Positions 7,475-15,503 are shown, counted from the first letter of the stretch. The stretch is 24,474 nt of DNA from CAZJDV01 sp964544865 (GCA_964544865.1 CAZJDV010000034.1:1-24474); one strand, 5' to 3'. Program-made: numbers and translations. Notes: generated by a model from the sequence alone, not told the origin.

Positions 7475-8533
7475 ATGCAGACACAAGTATCGGCCGGCAC
7501 GAGCGCAGTCAAAGAGTCCGAGACAAGAAAGCGGCGGGTCTTCAGCGGCATGCAGCCGACAGGCAGCCTCCAACTGGGCAACTACCTCGGCGCGATCAAG
7601 GGCTGGGTGCAGCGCCAGTCGGAGAAGGAGAACTTCTTTTGCATCGTCGACCTGCACGCCATCACGGTGACGCAGGACCCGGCGGAGCTTCTCGGCCAGA
7701 CCCGGTCTCTGGCAGCGATGTATTTCGCCGCGGGACTCGATCCGGACCAGTGCACCGTCTTCATCCAGAGCCACGTGCCGACTCACGCGGAGTGCTGCTG
7801 GCTCCTGAACTGCATAACGCCCATCGGCTGGCTGGAGCGCATGACCCAGTACAAGGACAAGGCGGCCCAGCAAAAGAGCGTGTTGACGGGCCTATTGGAC
7901 TATCCGGTCTTGATGGCTGCGGACGTCCTCCTGTATGACGCCGATGAGGTCCCGGTAGGCGAGGACCAGAAGCAGCACGTGGAGCTGGTCCGGGACATAG
8001 CCGAGCGGTTCAACCGCATGTACGGCGAGACATTCGTCGTGCCCGAACCGGTGATTGCCGAGGTGGGAGCGCGCGTCATGGGCTTCAACGATCCAACGGT
8101 GAAGATGTCCAAGACCTACTCCCACGTGAGGGGCCATGCGGTCGGGCTGCTGGACGACCCGAAGGAGATCGAGCGCTCGTTCAAAAGGGCGGTAACCGAC
8201 TCCGGGAGAGAGATCAGGTTCTCCGACGATCCCGAGCGGGCGGGCGTCAACAACCTACTCGAGATATACGCGGTCACCACGGACAAAAGCAACACCGAGG
8301 TGGAGGCCGACTTCGCCGACGCGCGGGGCTACGGCGATCTGAAGGCGGCGGTCGCCGAGGTGGTCATAGAGGAGCTGAGGCCCATACAGCGGCGCTACCA
8401 CGAGCTTATGGAGGACGTGGGCGATCTGGACCGGTTGCTGGCGAGGGGCGCCGAGCGGGCCGAGGCCGTTAGCAGCCCCAAGATCAGAGAGGTAAAACAG
8501 CGCATGGGCCTGGTCTTGCCCCGTGGCTCATGA
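7475..8533 (+). CDS. trpS: Tryptophan--tRNA ligase
   Basis: A class I aminoacyl-tRNA synthetase that charges tRNA-Trp in the cytoplasm. The preferred start is ATG 7475, with AGGAG 9 bases upstream, giving 352 residues; an in-frame TTG at 7433 would add 14 residues without a ribosome site. The HIGH-equivalent motif is PTGSLQLGNY at about 28-37 (His replaced by Gln in the usual LHLGNY), the GEDQKQH segment that faces the ATP site is at 162-168, and the KMSKS-equivalent is KMSKT at 210-214. The length is typical for bacterial TrpRS. The Trp-specific T-box upstream independently confirms the identity. It is followed by a 354-base spacer with two double-hairpin repeats before trpE. Confidence 0.96.
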   Translation: MQTQVSAGTSAVKESETRKRRVFSGMQPTGSLQLGNYLGAIKGWVQRQSEKENFFCIVDLHAITVTQDPAELLGQTRSLAAMYFAAGLDPDQCTVFIQSHVPTHAECCWLLNCITPIGWLERMTQYKDKAAQQKSVLTGLLDYPVLMAADVLLYDADEVPVGEDQKQHVELVRDIAERFNRMYGETFVVPEPVIAEVGARVMGFNDPTVKMSKTYSHVRGHAVGLLDDPKEIERSFKRAVTDSGREIRFSDDPERAGVNNLLEIYAVTTDKSNTEVEADFADARGYGDLKAAVAEVVIEELRPIQRRYHELMEDVGDLDRLLARGAERAEAVSSPKIREVKQRMGLVLPRGS

Positions 8534-8620
8534 AGCAGCCACGCCGCCGTACTCGGCTTCCCGACTTTCTCGCGAGGGTCCAGTTGCGGCGCGCCTCTCC
8601 GACAGGAAGCCCGTCTCAGA

Positions 8621-8729
8621 AATGAGACCGAGGGAGTCCAGAGGGGGATCACCCCTCTGGTGGGGGCCTGGGGGTATCCCCCAGCTATAGTCCCCGTCTT
8701 CTCCCCTGGCAGGGGAAAGAAAAACAGCG
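8621..8729. repeat. Double-hairpin intergenic repeat, copy A
   Basis: This is a 109-base unit with two perfect hairpins: CCAGAGGGG (8638-8646) with CCCCTCTGG (8652-8660), and CTGGGGG-TAT-CCCCCAG (8668-8684). They are followed by CCCCTGGCAGGGG and an A-rich tail ending AACAGCG. Copy B repeats it almost base for base 133 bases downstream. Just inside its left edge lies a GTCTCA-GAAA-TGAGAC hairpin (8613-8628) not shared with copy B. The trpS-trpE spacer 8534-8887 holds only these repeats and the trpE ribosome site; no U-rich terminator tail is seen. Confidence 0.85.
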
Positions 8730-8753
8730 AGGCGGGCCATTCGCCTTAGGGGG

Positions 8754-8861
8754 AGTGAGATCGGGGGAGTCCAGAGGGGAACCCCCTCTGGTGGGGGCCT
8801 GGGGGTATCCCCCAGCTAGCGTTCCCCTTCTTCTCCCCTGTCAGGGGAAAGAGAAACAGCG
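8754..8861. repeat. Double-hairpin intergenic repeat, copy B
   Basis: It is nearly identical to copy A, with the same two hairpins: CCAGAGGGG (8771-8779) with CCCCTCTGG (8783-8791), and CTGGGGG-TAT-CCCCCAG (8799-8815). The tail is CCCCTGTCAGGGG plus an A-rich stretch. It ends about 27 bases before the trpE start, so the structure could affect translation or transcript stability. Confidence 0.85.
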
Positions 8862-8887
8862 CGACAGGAGGGAAAAGGAACGAAGAC

Positions 8888-10330
8888 ATGTATCAACCGA
8901 CGCTAGAACAGGTCGAAAAACTATCGAAAACAGCCAACCTGGTACCGGTGTGCCGCGAGATCAGCGCCGACCTCGAGACCCCGGTGTCGGCCTACCTCAA
9001 GGTCGCCAGGCCGCCGTACTCGTTTCTCCTGGAGAGCGTTGAGGGCGGAAAGCGCATGGCCCGCTACAGCTTCATCGGCACCGAGCCATATGACGTCATC
9101 AAGACCGGACCCGGCCAGCCGCTCGGCTCGGTCGACCCGCTGGTCCCGGTGCAAAAGGCGCTGGAGGGGATACGAATGGCCGGGGCGCCGGAGGACCAGC
9201 GCTTCAACGGCGGCGCGGTCGGGTACCTCTCATATGAGGCAGTCAACTACTTCGAGCACCTGCCCTCGCCTGACTCAGACACGCTGGGCCTCCCGGAATC
9301 GGTATTCATGATAACCGACACATTCCTCATCTTCGACCACCTGCATCACAAGATTCGCGTCGTGAGTCACGCCCGGATTAATGGCGACGTGGAGCGGGCA
9401 TACGCAGACGCGGTGGCGCGGATAGACGCGACCGTCGCGCGGCTGGACTCCCCTCTCGAAATGCCAGGCGGAGGGGCTACGGGAGGAAACGGGACCCCGC
9501 CCGGCGTGGACCTCAACATGTCGCGGGAGCAATTCAAGGAGATGGTCGGCAGAGTCAAGGAGTACGTGCAGGCCGGGGACGTGATCCAGGCCGTGGTCTC
9601 GCAGCGTTTCCAGCGTCCGGTAACCGCCCACCCATTCCAGATCTACCGGGCGCTGCGCACTATCAACCCCTCTCCGTACATGTACTACCTGGAGCTGGAC
9701 GACTTCCACATCGTGGGCGCCTCGCCGGAGATGCTGGTGCAGGTCGAGAACGGGGCCGTGGCCGTCCATCCCATCGCAGGCACCCTGCCGCGAGGCGCGG
9801 ACCCCGAGGAGGACCTCGACCTGGAGCGACGGCTGCGAACGGACGAGAAGGAGCGGGCCGAGCACATCATGCTGGTTGACCTGGGCCGGAATGATGTCGG
9901 CCGGGTCAGCGAGCCGGGGTCGGTGGAGGTCACGCAGCTCATGGACGTGGAGCGCTACTCCCACGTGATGCACCTGGTGTCCCACGTGACGGGCAAGCTG
10001 CGCGAGGGCTTCACCAGCTTCGACGTGTTGAGGGCCTCTTTCCCAGCGGGAACGGTCTCGGGAGCCCCGAAGATTCGGGCCATGGAGATCATCGCGGAGA
10101 TGGAGCCCGACAAGCGCGGGCTGTACGCCGGGGCCGTCGGCTACTTCGACTTCTCGGGCAACATGGACACCGCCATCGCCATTCGCACCCTCGTCATCAA
10201 GGACAGCGTCGCCTACGTCCAGGCGGGGGGAGGGATAGTGTTCGACAGCAAGCCCGACTCCGAGTACGAGGAGACGTTCCACAAGGCGTCCGCCGTCCTC
10301 CGCGCCATTGAGCAGGCGGAGTCGGGGTGA
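8888..10330 (+). CDS. trpE: Anthranilate synthase component I
   Basis: A 480-residue protein that converts chorismate to anthranilate, using ammonia supplied by TrpG; first step of tryptophan synthesis. The ATG at 8888 follows GGAGGG and AAAAGGA sequences. The N-terminal regulatory element LLES is at 47-50; this region binds tryptophan for feedback inhibition in characterised TrpE proteins. The C-terminal chorismate-binding core has the motifs PIAGTLPRG, DLGRNDVGRV, SFPAGTVSGAPK and QAGGGIVFDS. The feedback element and the paired trpG favour TrpE over the para-aminobenzoate enzyme PabB. A 306-base spacer with two more hairpin repeats separates it from trpG, which is unusual because these subunits are often encoded with overlap. 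Confidence 0.96.
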   Translation: MYQPTLEQVEKLSKTANLVPVCREISADLETPVSAYLKVARPPYSFLLESVEGGKRMARYSFIGTEPYDVIKTGPGQPLGSVDPLVPVQKALEGIRMAGAPEDQRFNGGAVGYLSYEAVNYFEHLPSPDSDTLGLPESVFMITDTFLIFDHLHHKIRVVSHARINGDVERAYADAVARIDATVARLDSPLEMPGGGATGGNGTPPGVDLNMSREQFKEMVGRVKEYVQAGDVIQAVVSQRFQRPVTAHPFQIYRALRTINPSPYMYYLELDDFHIVGASPEMLVQVENGAVAVHPIAGTLPRGADPEEDLDLERRLRTDEKERAEHIMLVDLGRNDVGRVSEPGSVEVTQLMDVERYSHVMHLVSHVTGKLREGFTSFDVLRASFPAGTVSGAPKIRAMEIIAEMEPDKRGLYAGAVGYFDFSGNMDTAIAIRTLVIKDSVAYVQAGGGIVFDSKPDSEYEETFHKASAVLRAIEQAESG

Positions 10331-10435
10331 CTCACCGCGGAGTACGCAGAGACAGAGATTGCGGGCCGCGCGTGGGGACCTGGAGCTACCCGGTCCAGTT
10401 TGTATGAGGCCCCCCGCAGCTGGCTCGGAGCCCCA

Positions 10436-10506
10436 ACGGGGAGTCCAGAGGGGCTTCCCCTCTGATAGGGGGTTTGGGGGATCCCCCCAAAACTCCCATA
10501 GCGCGG
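10436..10506. repeat. Double-hairpin intergenic repeat, copy C
   Basis: Same plan as copies A and B with a diverged second half: CAGAGGGG (10446-10453) with CCCCTCTG (10457-10464), then TTTGGGGG (10473-10480) with CCCCCAAA (10484-10491), ending CTCCCATAGCGCGGG. The stretch 10331-10435 before it shows no gene. Confidence 0.82.
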
Positions 10507-10542
10507 GTGTGCGGTCTATCGTCGGCCTGGCCCGCGTTGCCA

Positions 10543-10616
10543 AGGGGAGTCCAGAGGGGTTTCCCTCTGGCAGGGGGGTTGGGGGAATCCCCCAAAACTC
10601 CATAGCGCGGCGGGCG
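10543..10616. repeat. Double-hairpin intergenic repeat, copy D
   Basis: Close relative of copy C with a period of 106 bases: CCAGAGGG (10551-10558) with CCCTCTGG (10563-10570), then TTGGGGG (10579-10585) with CCCCCAA (10589-10595), ending CTCCATAGCGCGG. It stops about 20 bases before the trpG start and its AAAGGAG ribosome site. Confidence 0.82.
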
Positions 10617-10636
10617 GGAAACAAAGGAGCGTACAA

Positions 10637-11200
10637 TTGATCCTGCTAATAGACAACTACGACAGCTTCACCTACAACCTCTACCAGTACCTCTGCGAGC
10701 TGGGCGCGGAGGTGAACGTGGTCCGCAACGACCGGACCACGATCGAGGACATCTACGGCATGGCCCCGGAGAAAATCGTGATATCGCCTGGACCCTCCAC
10801 GCCGGAAAAGGCAGGGATATCCAACGACGTAGTACGCCACTTCGGGAGCAAGACGCCGACGCTGGGCGTGTGCCTGGGCCACCAGTGCGTGGGCTACGCC
10901 TACGGCGGGACCGTGGGACCGGCGGGCGAGATCATGCACGGCAAGACATCGATGGTCCACCACGACGGCGAAGGCCTGTACCGGGGGCTGCCGAACCCCT
11001 TCGAGGCCATCCGATACCACTCGCTGGCCGTCTACCGCGACGACCTGCCGGAGGAGCTGGAGGTGACCGCCTGGACGGAGAACGGTATCATTATGGGAGT
11101 GCGGCACCGCACCTACCCGGTGGTGGGGGTCCAGTTCCACCCGGAGTCGATCATGACGAAGGTGGGCCACGACCTGCTGCGAAACTTCCTGGATATGTAG
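10637..11200 (+). CDS. trpG: Anthranilate synthase component II, glutamine amidotransferase
   Basis: A 187-residue class I glutamine amidotransferase that feeds ammonia to TrpE. It starts with TTG at 10637 behind AAAGGAG; no ATG fits the N-terminal ILLIDNYDSFTYN, a signature of TrpG/PabA. The nucleophile is Cys79 in GVCLGHQC, and the His-Glu pair is His168 and Glu170 in QFHPES. The length is normal and no fusion to TrpE or TrpD is present. Many organisms share one such subunit between anthranilate and aminobenzoate synthesis; position next to trpE argues for TrpG, perhaps with a dual role. The next gene starts 12 bases downstream. Confidence 0.95.
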   Translation: MILLIDNYDSFTYNLYQYLCELGAEVNVVRNDRTTIEDIYGMAPEKIVISPGPSTPEKAGISNDVVRHFGSKTPTLGVCLGHQCVGYAYGGTVGPAGEIMHGKTSMVHHDGEGLYRGLPNPFEAIRYHSLAVYRDDLPEELEVTAWTENGIIMGVRHRTYPVVGVQFHPESIMTKVGHDLLRNFLDM

Positions 11201-11212
11201 GAGGGGTACGCG

Positions 11213-11762
11213 ATGGACAGCGACGAGAGAGAGCGCCTGCGCCTGCGGTATCGTCCCGCGCACGTCAAGGTGCTGTTCGTGGGAGAGTCCCCGCCCAGGA
11301 GCGGCGCTTTCTTCTACCGGGGCGATTCGGACCTGTATGAGGCGACGAAGGCAGTATTCGAGGTGGTCTGCCGTCAGAGCTGGGCCGGTGACGACCCGGA
11401 TCCCTTTCTGCGTTGCCTCAGAGGGGCTGGATGTTACCTGGACGACCTGTCCCACGAGCCGATCAGCCATCTGCGCCTGAAGGACACGTCGAAAAGAGAG
11501 ATGCGACTGGAAAGGCGGAGGGGGTCTGTCTCCGGGCCTCGCCGAGCGTATCAAGCGGGCCGCCCCGCTGGCGATCGTCGTCGTGGGAAAGGGCATCGAG
11601 TCGGACGTCCGGAGCGCCCTGGACCTCGCCGGATCTCCCCTCGTGCCGGAGCTCTGCAGCGTGACCTTTCCAGGCCGGTGGCCCCAGCATCAGCGAGCCT
11701 TTGCTCAAGAGGCGGCCGCGGCGCTCGAAGAGCTTCAGGCCCTGGGGGGCCTGCTTTGCTGA
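11213..11762 (+). pseudogene. Uracil-DNA-glycosylase-like protein, frameshifted
   Basis: The ATG at 11213 follows GGAGGGG 12 bases after trpG. The first part reads HVKVLFVGESPPRSGAFFY, where the strand plus GESPP resembles motif 1 (GExPG) of the uracil-DNA glycosylase superfamily. At a run of five G (11520-11524) the frame is lost. Dropping one G restores a sensible C-terminal half in the next frame (LSPGLAERIK, LAIVVVGKGIESD, VTFPGRWPQHQ, AAAALEELQAL) ending at TGA 11760-11762, for a total of 182 residues. Without the correction the first frame runs on as a low-complexity Arg/Gly-rich shadow to 11776. The single extra base in a homopolymer could be a real mutation or a sequencing error. The family assignment is tentative: the second UDG motif is not obvious, and it could be an uncharacterised relative. 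Confidence 0.7.
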
Positions 11763-11778
11763 GGAGAATATCCTGACC

Positions 11779-12177
11779 ATGAAACCTGACCAGCTTGCGG
11801 AGATTACCGGCCCACCGATCCTGGGCGTCCTGACGACAGTGAACGCTGACGGATCGCCTCAGGCCACGCCTATCTGGTACTACTACGATGGCGAGCACTT
11901 TAACGTCACGTGCTACAGCCACAGGGTCAAGGCGCGCAACATCAGACGGGACCCACGGGTCACGCTGGTCGTCGTGGACACGGCCAACTACGGCGACCCG
12001 CTGACCGTGAGCGGGACCGCCGTCCTGGTCGAGGAGGGCGCGGCAGAGGCGACGGAGCGCGTCGCCATCAGGTACGAAGGCGCTTCGGCGGGCCGGGCGA
12101 GCGCCGCACGTCTCAACGCGCGCGGGCAACGCGTCATTATCAAAATAACGCCGAGGAGGGTCCGCCACGGGCTGTGA
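11779..12177 (+). CDS. Pyridoxamine 5'-phosphate oxidase-like split-barrel protein
   Basis: A 132-residue protein with the short split beta-barrel plan of the PPOX superfamily, which includes F420- and flavin-dependent reductases. Visible family features are LGVLTTVNADGSPQATPIWYYYDG near residues 15-38, the sequence HRVKARNIRRDPRVTL, and the strand GDPLTVSGTAVLV followed by a short C-terminal helix. It probably binds F420 or FMN as a dimer and reduces or oxidises a small substrate; which one is not known. The ATG at 11779 follows GAGGAG at a rather long spacing of about 12 bases. It lies between trpG and trpD but has no known role in tryptophan synthesis, so it is probably an insertion into the cluster. 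Its start lies 17 bases after the corrected end of the preceding gene. Confidence 0.82.
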   Translation: MKPDQLAEITGPPILGVLTTVNADGSPQATPIWYYYDGEHFNVTCYSHRVKARNIRRDPRVTLVVVDTANYGDPLTVSGTAVLVEEGAAEATERVAIRYEGASAGRASAARLNARGQRVIIKITPRRVRHGL

Positions 12178-12265
12178 CCGGGCGACCCCGGGGAGGACCG
12201 CCCCCGGCTGACGGCGGCGCCCCGTGCCCGGCTGTGGGCGCCAAGGCTGAGCTGAGGAGGAAACG

Positions 12266-13279
12266 ATGATTCGAGAAGCGATCAATGCGATGGTCGATGG
12301 CCGCTCTCTTACGACGGAGGAAGCCGCCCAATCGATGTCCGACATCATGGACGGCGATGCGACCCCAGCGCAAATCGGCGCCTTCGTCACCGCTCTGCGA
12401 CTGAAGGGAGAGACGCTCGATGAGATCGTCGGCATGGCCCGGGCGATGCGCGAAAGGTCTTTGCGTGTCGATGTCGATGGGCAGGTCGTCGACACGTGCG
12501 GGACCGGTGGCGACTCGTCCGGGACGTTCAACATCTCCACCACCGTGGGGTTCGTCGTGGCCGGCGCTGGAGTAACGGTCGCCAAGCACGGCAACCGGGC
12601 GGCGTCGGGAGCGACCGGAAGCGCAGACGTGCTGGAGGAGCTCGGGATCAAGATCGATCTTGGCCCCGACGGCGTGCGGCGATGCCTCGAAGAGGTCGGC
12701 TTCGGCTTCATGTTCGCCCAGACTTTCCACCCGGCAATGAGGTTCGCCGCCGGTCCAAGGCGCGAGATCGGAATCCGGACTATCTTCAACACCCTCGGAC
12801 CCCTGATGAACCCCGCGGGAGCGACGGCCCAGGTCTTCGGCGTGGCGGACCCCGGGCTGGCCGACGTCGTGGCTCAATTCCTGCGCACGCGGCGCACCAC
12901 CCACGCGCTCATCGTCCATGGCCGGGACGGCCTCGACGAGATAAGCCTCGGCGACACGACCGACGTCTGGGAGCTTAAGGACGGCAAGGTGTCTGCCTAT
13001 TCCGTGGCTCCTGTGGACTTCGGCCTGGGCCGGATCGACAATGACGACCTTAAGGTCGCGAGCGTGGCCGGCAGCGCCGACAAAGTGCGCGGGGTCCTCG
13101 ACGGCGAATCGGGACCGGCGCGCGACGTTGTGCTCGCAAACGCCGCCGGGGCGCTGCTGGCCGCCGACAAAGTGGCGACCTTGAAAGACGGCGTCGCCAT
13201 CGCCGCGAGTTCCATAGACACCGGGCAGGCCCGCGCCAGGCTCGATGCGCTGGCGAAGCTCAGCCAGAGCCTAACATAG
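12266..13279 (+). CDS. trpD: Anthranilate phosphoribosyltransferase
   Basis: A 337-residue enzyme joining anthranilate and PRPP to give N-(5-phosphoribosyl)anthranilate. The ATG at 12266 follows GAGGAGGAAACG. The all-alpha N-terminal domain (about 1-70) is followed by the glycine-rich PRPP loop DTCGTGGDSSGTFN at 76-89, the substrate segment KHGNRAASG at 107-115 (usual form KHGNRSVSS), and the signature IRTIFNTLGPLMNPA. The length matches family members. It is a separate gene, not fused to trpG. The 88-base spacer before it is GC-rich with no clear terminator. A HAD-type gene separates it from trpC. Confidence 0.95.
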   Translation: MIREAINAMVDGRSLTTEEAAQSMSDIMDGDATPAQIGAFVTALRLKGETLDEIVGMARAMRERSLRVDVDGQVVDTCGTGGDSSGTFNISTTVGFVVAGAGVTVAKHGNRAASGATGSADVLEELGIKIDLGPDGVRRCLEEVGFGFMFAQTFHPAMRFAAGPRREIGIRTIFNTLGPLMNPAGATAQVFGVADPGLADVVAQFLRTRRTTHALIVHGRDGLDEISLGDTTDVWELKDGKVSAYSVAPVDFGLGRIDNDDLKVASVAGSADKVRGVLDGESGPARDVVLANAAGALLAADKVATLKDGVAIAASSIDTGQARARLDALAKLSQSLT

Positions 13280-13323
13280 GAGAACCGGGTCGTGGTAGCC
13301 ATTTCATCTAACGGAATGAAACT

Positions 13324-13992
13324 GTGTCCCAAGAACTAGAATCGATAGTCTTCGACTTCGACTACACACTGGCCGATTCGTCGGTCCCGGTGATCGACTG
13401 CGTCAACTATGCCCTGGCAAAGCTCGGACTGCCGGCCGCGGCGCCGGAGGCGGTCCGCCGGACCATCGGCCTGGCCCTGCCCGAGACGCTCCGTATGCTG
13501 GCAGGCGAGCACAACCTGGACAGGGCCGCGGAGTTCTACGACCTTTTCGTCGAGCGGGCAGACGAGGTGATGCTCGACGGGACCGTCCTGCTCGAATTCG
13601 TGCCGAAGACGGTCCGCGTGCTCAGGCATCACGCCAGGCTGGGCATCGTTTCGTCGAAATGGCGGTCCAGGATCGAGACGATTCTCCAGAGGGAGCGGCT
13701 GCTCGACCCGTTCGGCGCCATCGTCGGCGGGGAGGATGTCCCCATGCTGAAACCGGACCCCACCGGCCTGCGGATGGCCCTGAACAAGCTGGACGCCCCG
13801 CCGGAGCGCTCCCTGTATGTGGGAGATTCCGTGACCGACGCCGAGACGGCCCGGCGGGCTGGAGTGCCGTTCGTCGCCGTTCTCTCGGGGGTTACGACGA
13901 GGAGTGAGCTCGCGGCGTACCCGGCTGTGGCGATTCTTGACGACATAACAGGGCTGCAGGATTTCGTCAACGGCACAGGGGCAAAGACATGA
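13324..13992 (+). CDS. HAD-superfamily phosphatase, phosphoglycolate-phosphatase-like
   Basis: A 222-residue HAD hydrolase with all four motifs: FDFDYTLADSS (nucleophile Asp11 and acid Asp13), the motif II Ser in GIVSSKWR, the motif III Lys in LKPDPTG, and VGDSVTD as motif IV. A helical cap sits between motifs I and II (subclass I), as in Gph/PGPase proteins. The start is GTG 13324 with only a weak upstream site. Its stop overlaps the trpC start by four bases (ATGA, 13989-13992), so translation is likely coupled to trpC. The substrate is unknown; damage control of sugar phosphates is common for this group, and a link to phosphoribosyl intermediates is conceivable but unproven. Confidence 0.88.
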   Translation: MSQELESIVFDFDYTLADSSVPVIDCVNYALAKLGLPAAAPEAVRRTIGLALPETLRMLAGEHNLDRAAEFYDLFVERADEVMLDGTVLLEFVPKTVRVLRHHARLGIVSSKWRSRIETILQRERLLDPFGAIVGGEDVPMLKPDPTGLRMALNKLDAPPERSLYVGDSVTDAETARRAGVPFVAVLSGVTTRSELAAYPAVAILDDITGLQDFVNGTGAKT

Positions 13993-14786
13993 CGGCGCGG
14001 AAAACGCCCGACATCCTGAAGAGAATCGTCGAGGTCAAACGCCGCGAGGTGGAGCGTCTGAAGCTGGAGGTACCCATCCCCGAGCTGGAGAGGCGCATCG
14101 CGTCGCAGGGCCGGCCCCTGAACATGGCCGGCGCACTGATGGGGGACTCGGTCCGCGTCATAGCCGAGATCAAGAAGGCGTCGCCCACACGTGGGTTGCT
14201 CAGGGCGGACTTCGACCCCTCCGAGCTCGCCACCGCGTACGCCGAAAACGGGGCGGCGGCGGTCTCGGTGCTCACCAACGCAGACCACTTTCAAGGGAGC
14301 ATCGAGCACCTGGCCGCGGCGCATCGAGTGCTGGGGCCGCGGGGCATCCCGGTCCTTCGCAAGGAGTTCATCTTCGACGACTACCAGGTCCCCGAGGCGC
14401 GCGCTCACGGGGCCGACGCCATATTGCTGATCGTCGGGATGCTGTCACCCGTTCGCCTGGCGGAGCTCATGGAGCTGGCGCGGCGATTCTGGCTCCAGTG
14501 CCTGGTCGAGGTCCACGACGAGGAAGAGCTCGGGGCCGCCCTGGACGCGGGAGCGGAGATAGTGGGAATCAACAACCGCGACCTGCGCACGTTCGAGACC
14601 GATCTTGCGGTTACAGAGAGGCTGGCGGGCCTGATACCTTCCGGAAAGATCATAGTGAGCGAGAGCGGCATCCACGGTCGAGAGGACATCCGCCGCGTGG
14701 GCGAAGCGGGGGCGCATGCGGTCCTTATCGGTGAGGCCCTGGTCACAGCCACCGACCCGGGCGCGAAGCTGAGGGAGCTGCTGTGA
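13989..14786 (+). CDS. trpC: Indole-3-glycerol phosphate synthase
   Basis: A 265-residue (beta-alpha)8-barrel enzyme that closes the ring of CdRP to form indole-3-glycerol phosphate. Motifs in order are AEIKKASPTRG at 59-69 with the catalytic lysine, LRKEFIFDDYQV, LVEVHDEEEL, GINNRDLRTF and SESGI, followed by the phosphate-binding turn VLIGEAL. The usual form of the first motif is KxASPSxG, so ASPTRG is a mild variation. The ATG overlaps the stop of the preceding HAD gene by four bases, and its stop overlaps the trpF start (GTGA, 14783-14786). It is not fused to trpF. Confidence 0.96.
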   Translation: MTARKTPDILKRIVEVKRREVERLKLEVPIPELERRIASQGRPLNMAGALMGDSVRVIAEIKKASPTRGLLRADFDPSELATAYAENGAAAVSVLTNADHFQGSIEHLAAAHRVLGPRGIPVLRKEFIFDDYQVPEARAHGADAILLIVGMLSPVRLAELMELARRFWLQCLVEVHDEEELGAALDAGAEIVGINNRDLRTFETDLAVTERLAGLIPSGKIIVSESGIHGREDIRRVGEAGAHAVLIGEALVTATDPGAKLRELL

Positions 14787-15460
14787 CCAGGTTCAAGATA
14801 TGCGGCCTTCGCGACCCTGCCAACGCCCTGGTGGCGGCAAGGGCCGGCGCCGACTTCCTGGGCCTCAATTTCGTCCCGGGCGTGCGCAGGCAGATCACAC
14901 CCGAGCAGGCCAGGGACATCATCGACCGGGTCCGTCAGGAGCCCGCGGGTCCCACGCCTCGGTTCGTCGGCCTGTTCGCCGACCAGCCGTTGGAAGATGT
15001 GAACGAAATAGTCCGCTACTGCGGGCTGGACATGGCCCAGCTATGCGGCGATGAGACGCCCCGCTACTGGCGGAAGCTCGCCGTGCCGGTCATTAAGCAG
15101 ATCAAGATACGGGACGACGCGGGTACCGGGCGCGCCGTCGCCGAGGCCGCCGAGCAGATCGAATTGGTCATCGCCGACGGGCAGACGGCCCTGCTCGACA
15201 AGTACCTGGAGGGAGCGCTGGGCGGCACGGGACGCAGCTTCGACCGGCGGACCGCCCGGGAGCTCGCCGGACGGTTCGACGTCGTCCTGGCCGGAGGCCT
15301 CACGCCGGAGAACGTGGGCGATGCCATCGCCGAGGTACGGCCCTGGGGCGTGGATGTCTCCAGCGGCGTCGAGACCGATGGGGTCAAGGACCCGGCAAAA
15401 ATCGTGTCATTCGCGAGGGGGGTCGGACTTGCGGGCGGAGGGACGGACGAACCGGCGTGA
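14783..15460 (+). CDS. trpF: Phosphoribosylanthranilate isomerase
   Basis: A 225-residue barrel enzyme performing the Amadori rearrangement of PRA to CdRP. It starts with GTG at 14783, four bases inside trpC, so it is translationally coupled. The catalytic Cys7 is in FKICGL; the barrel continues with FLGLNF, a QLCGDE segment at 86-91, GGTGRSFD, the phosphate-binding LAGGLTPENV and GVDVSSGVE. In most relatives the QLCGDE segment reads QLHGDE; the His-to-Cys change is an oddity of this protein. The length is slightly above the usual 200-210 because of a Gly-rich tail. It is the last tryptophan gene in the window; trpB and trpA do not follow. Confidence 0.95.
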   Translation: MTRFKICGLRDPANALVAARAGADFLGLNFVPGVRRQITPEQARDIIDRVRQEPAGPTPRFVGLFADQPLEDVNEIVRYCGLDMAQLCGDETPRYWRKLAVPVIKQIKIRDDAGTGRAVAEAAEQIELVIADGQTALLDKYLEGALGGTGRSFDRRTARELAGRFDVVLAGGLTPENVGDAIAEVRPWGVDVSSGVETDGVKDPAKIVSFARGVGLAGGGTDEPA

Positions 15461-15503
15461 CCCAGGCACTCATCCAATTGGGAAAGGGTGCAAGGGGGCA
15501 CGC

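Noticed and set aside
10331..10370. Repeat-like CCGCGGAGTACGCAGAGA segment after trpE
   Set aside because: It resembles a purine-rich interspersed repeat but only one short copy is visible, so it cannot be supported.
8621..10616. CRISPR array from the recurrent repeats around trpE
   Set aside because: Only four copies occur in two separate pairs, with no regular short spacers and no cas genes.
9275..10636. Minus-strand open frame of 453 codons opposite trpE
   Set aside because: It is a shadow of trpE and of the hairpin repeats, rich in His, Val and Arg, with no domain.
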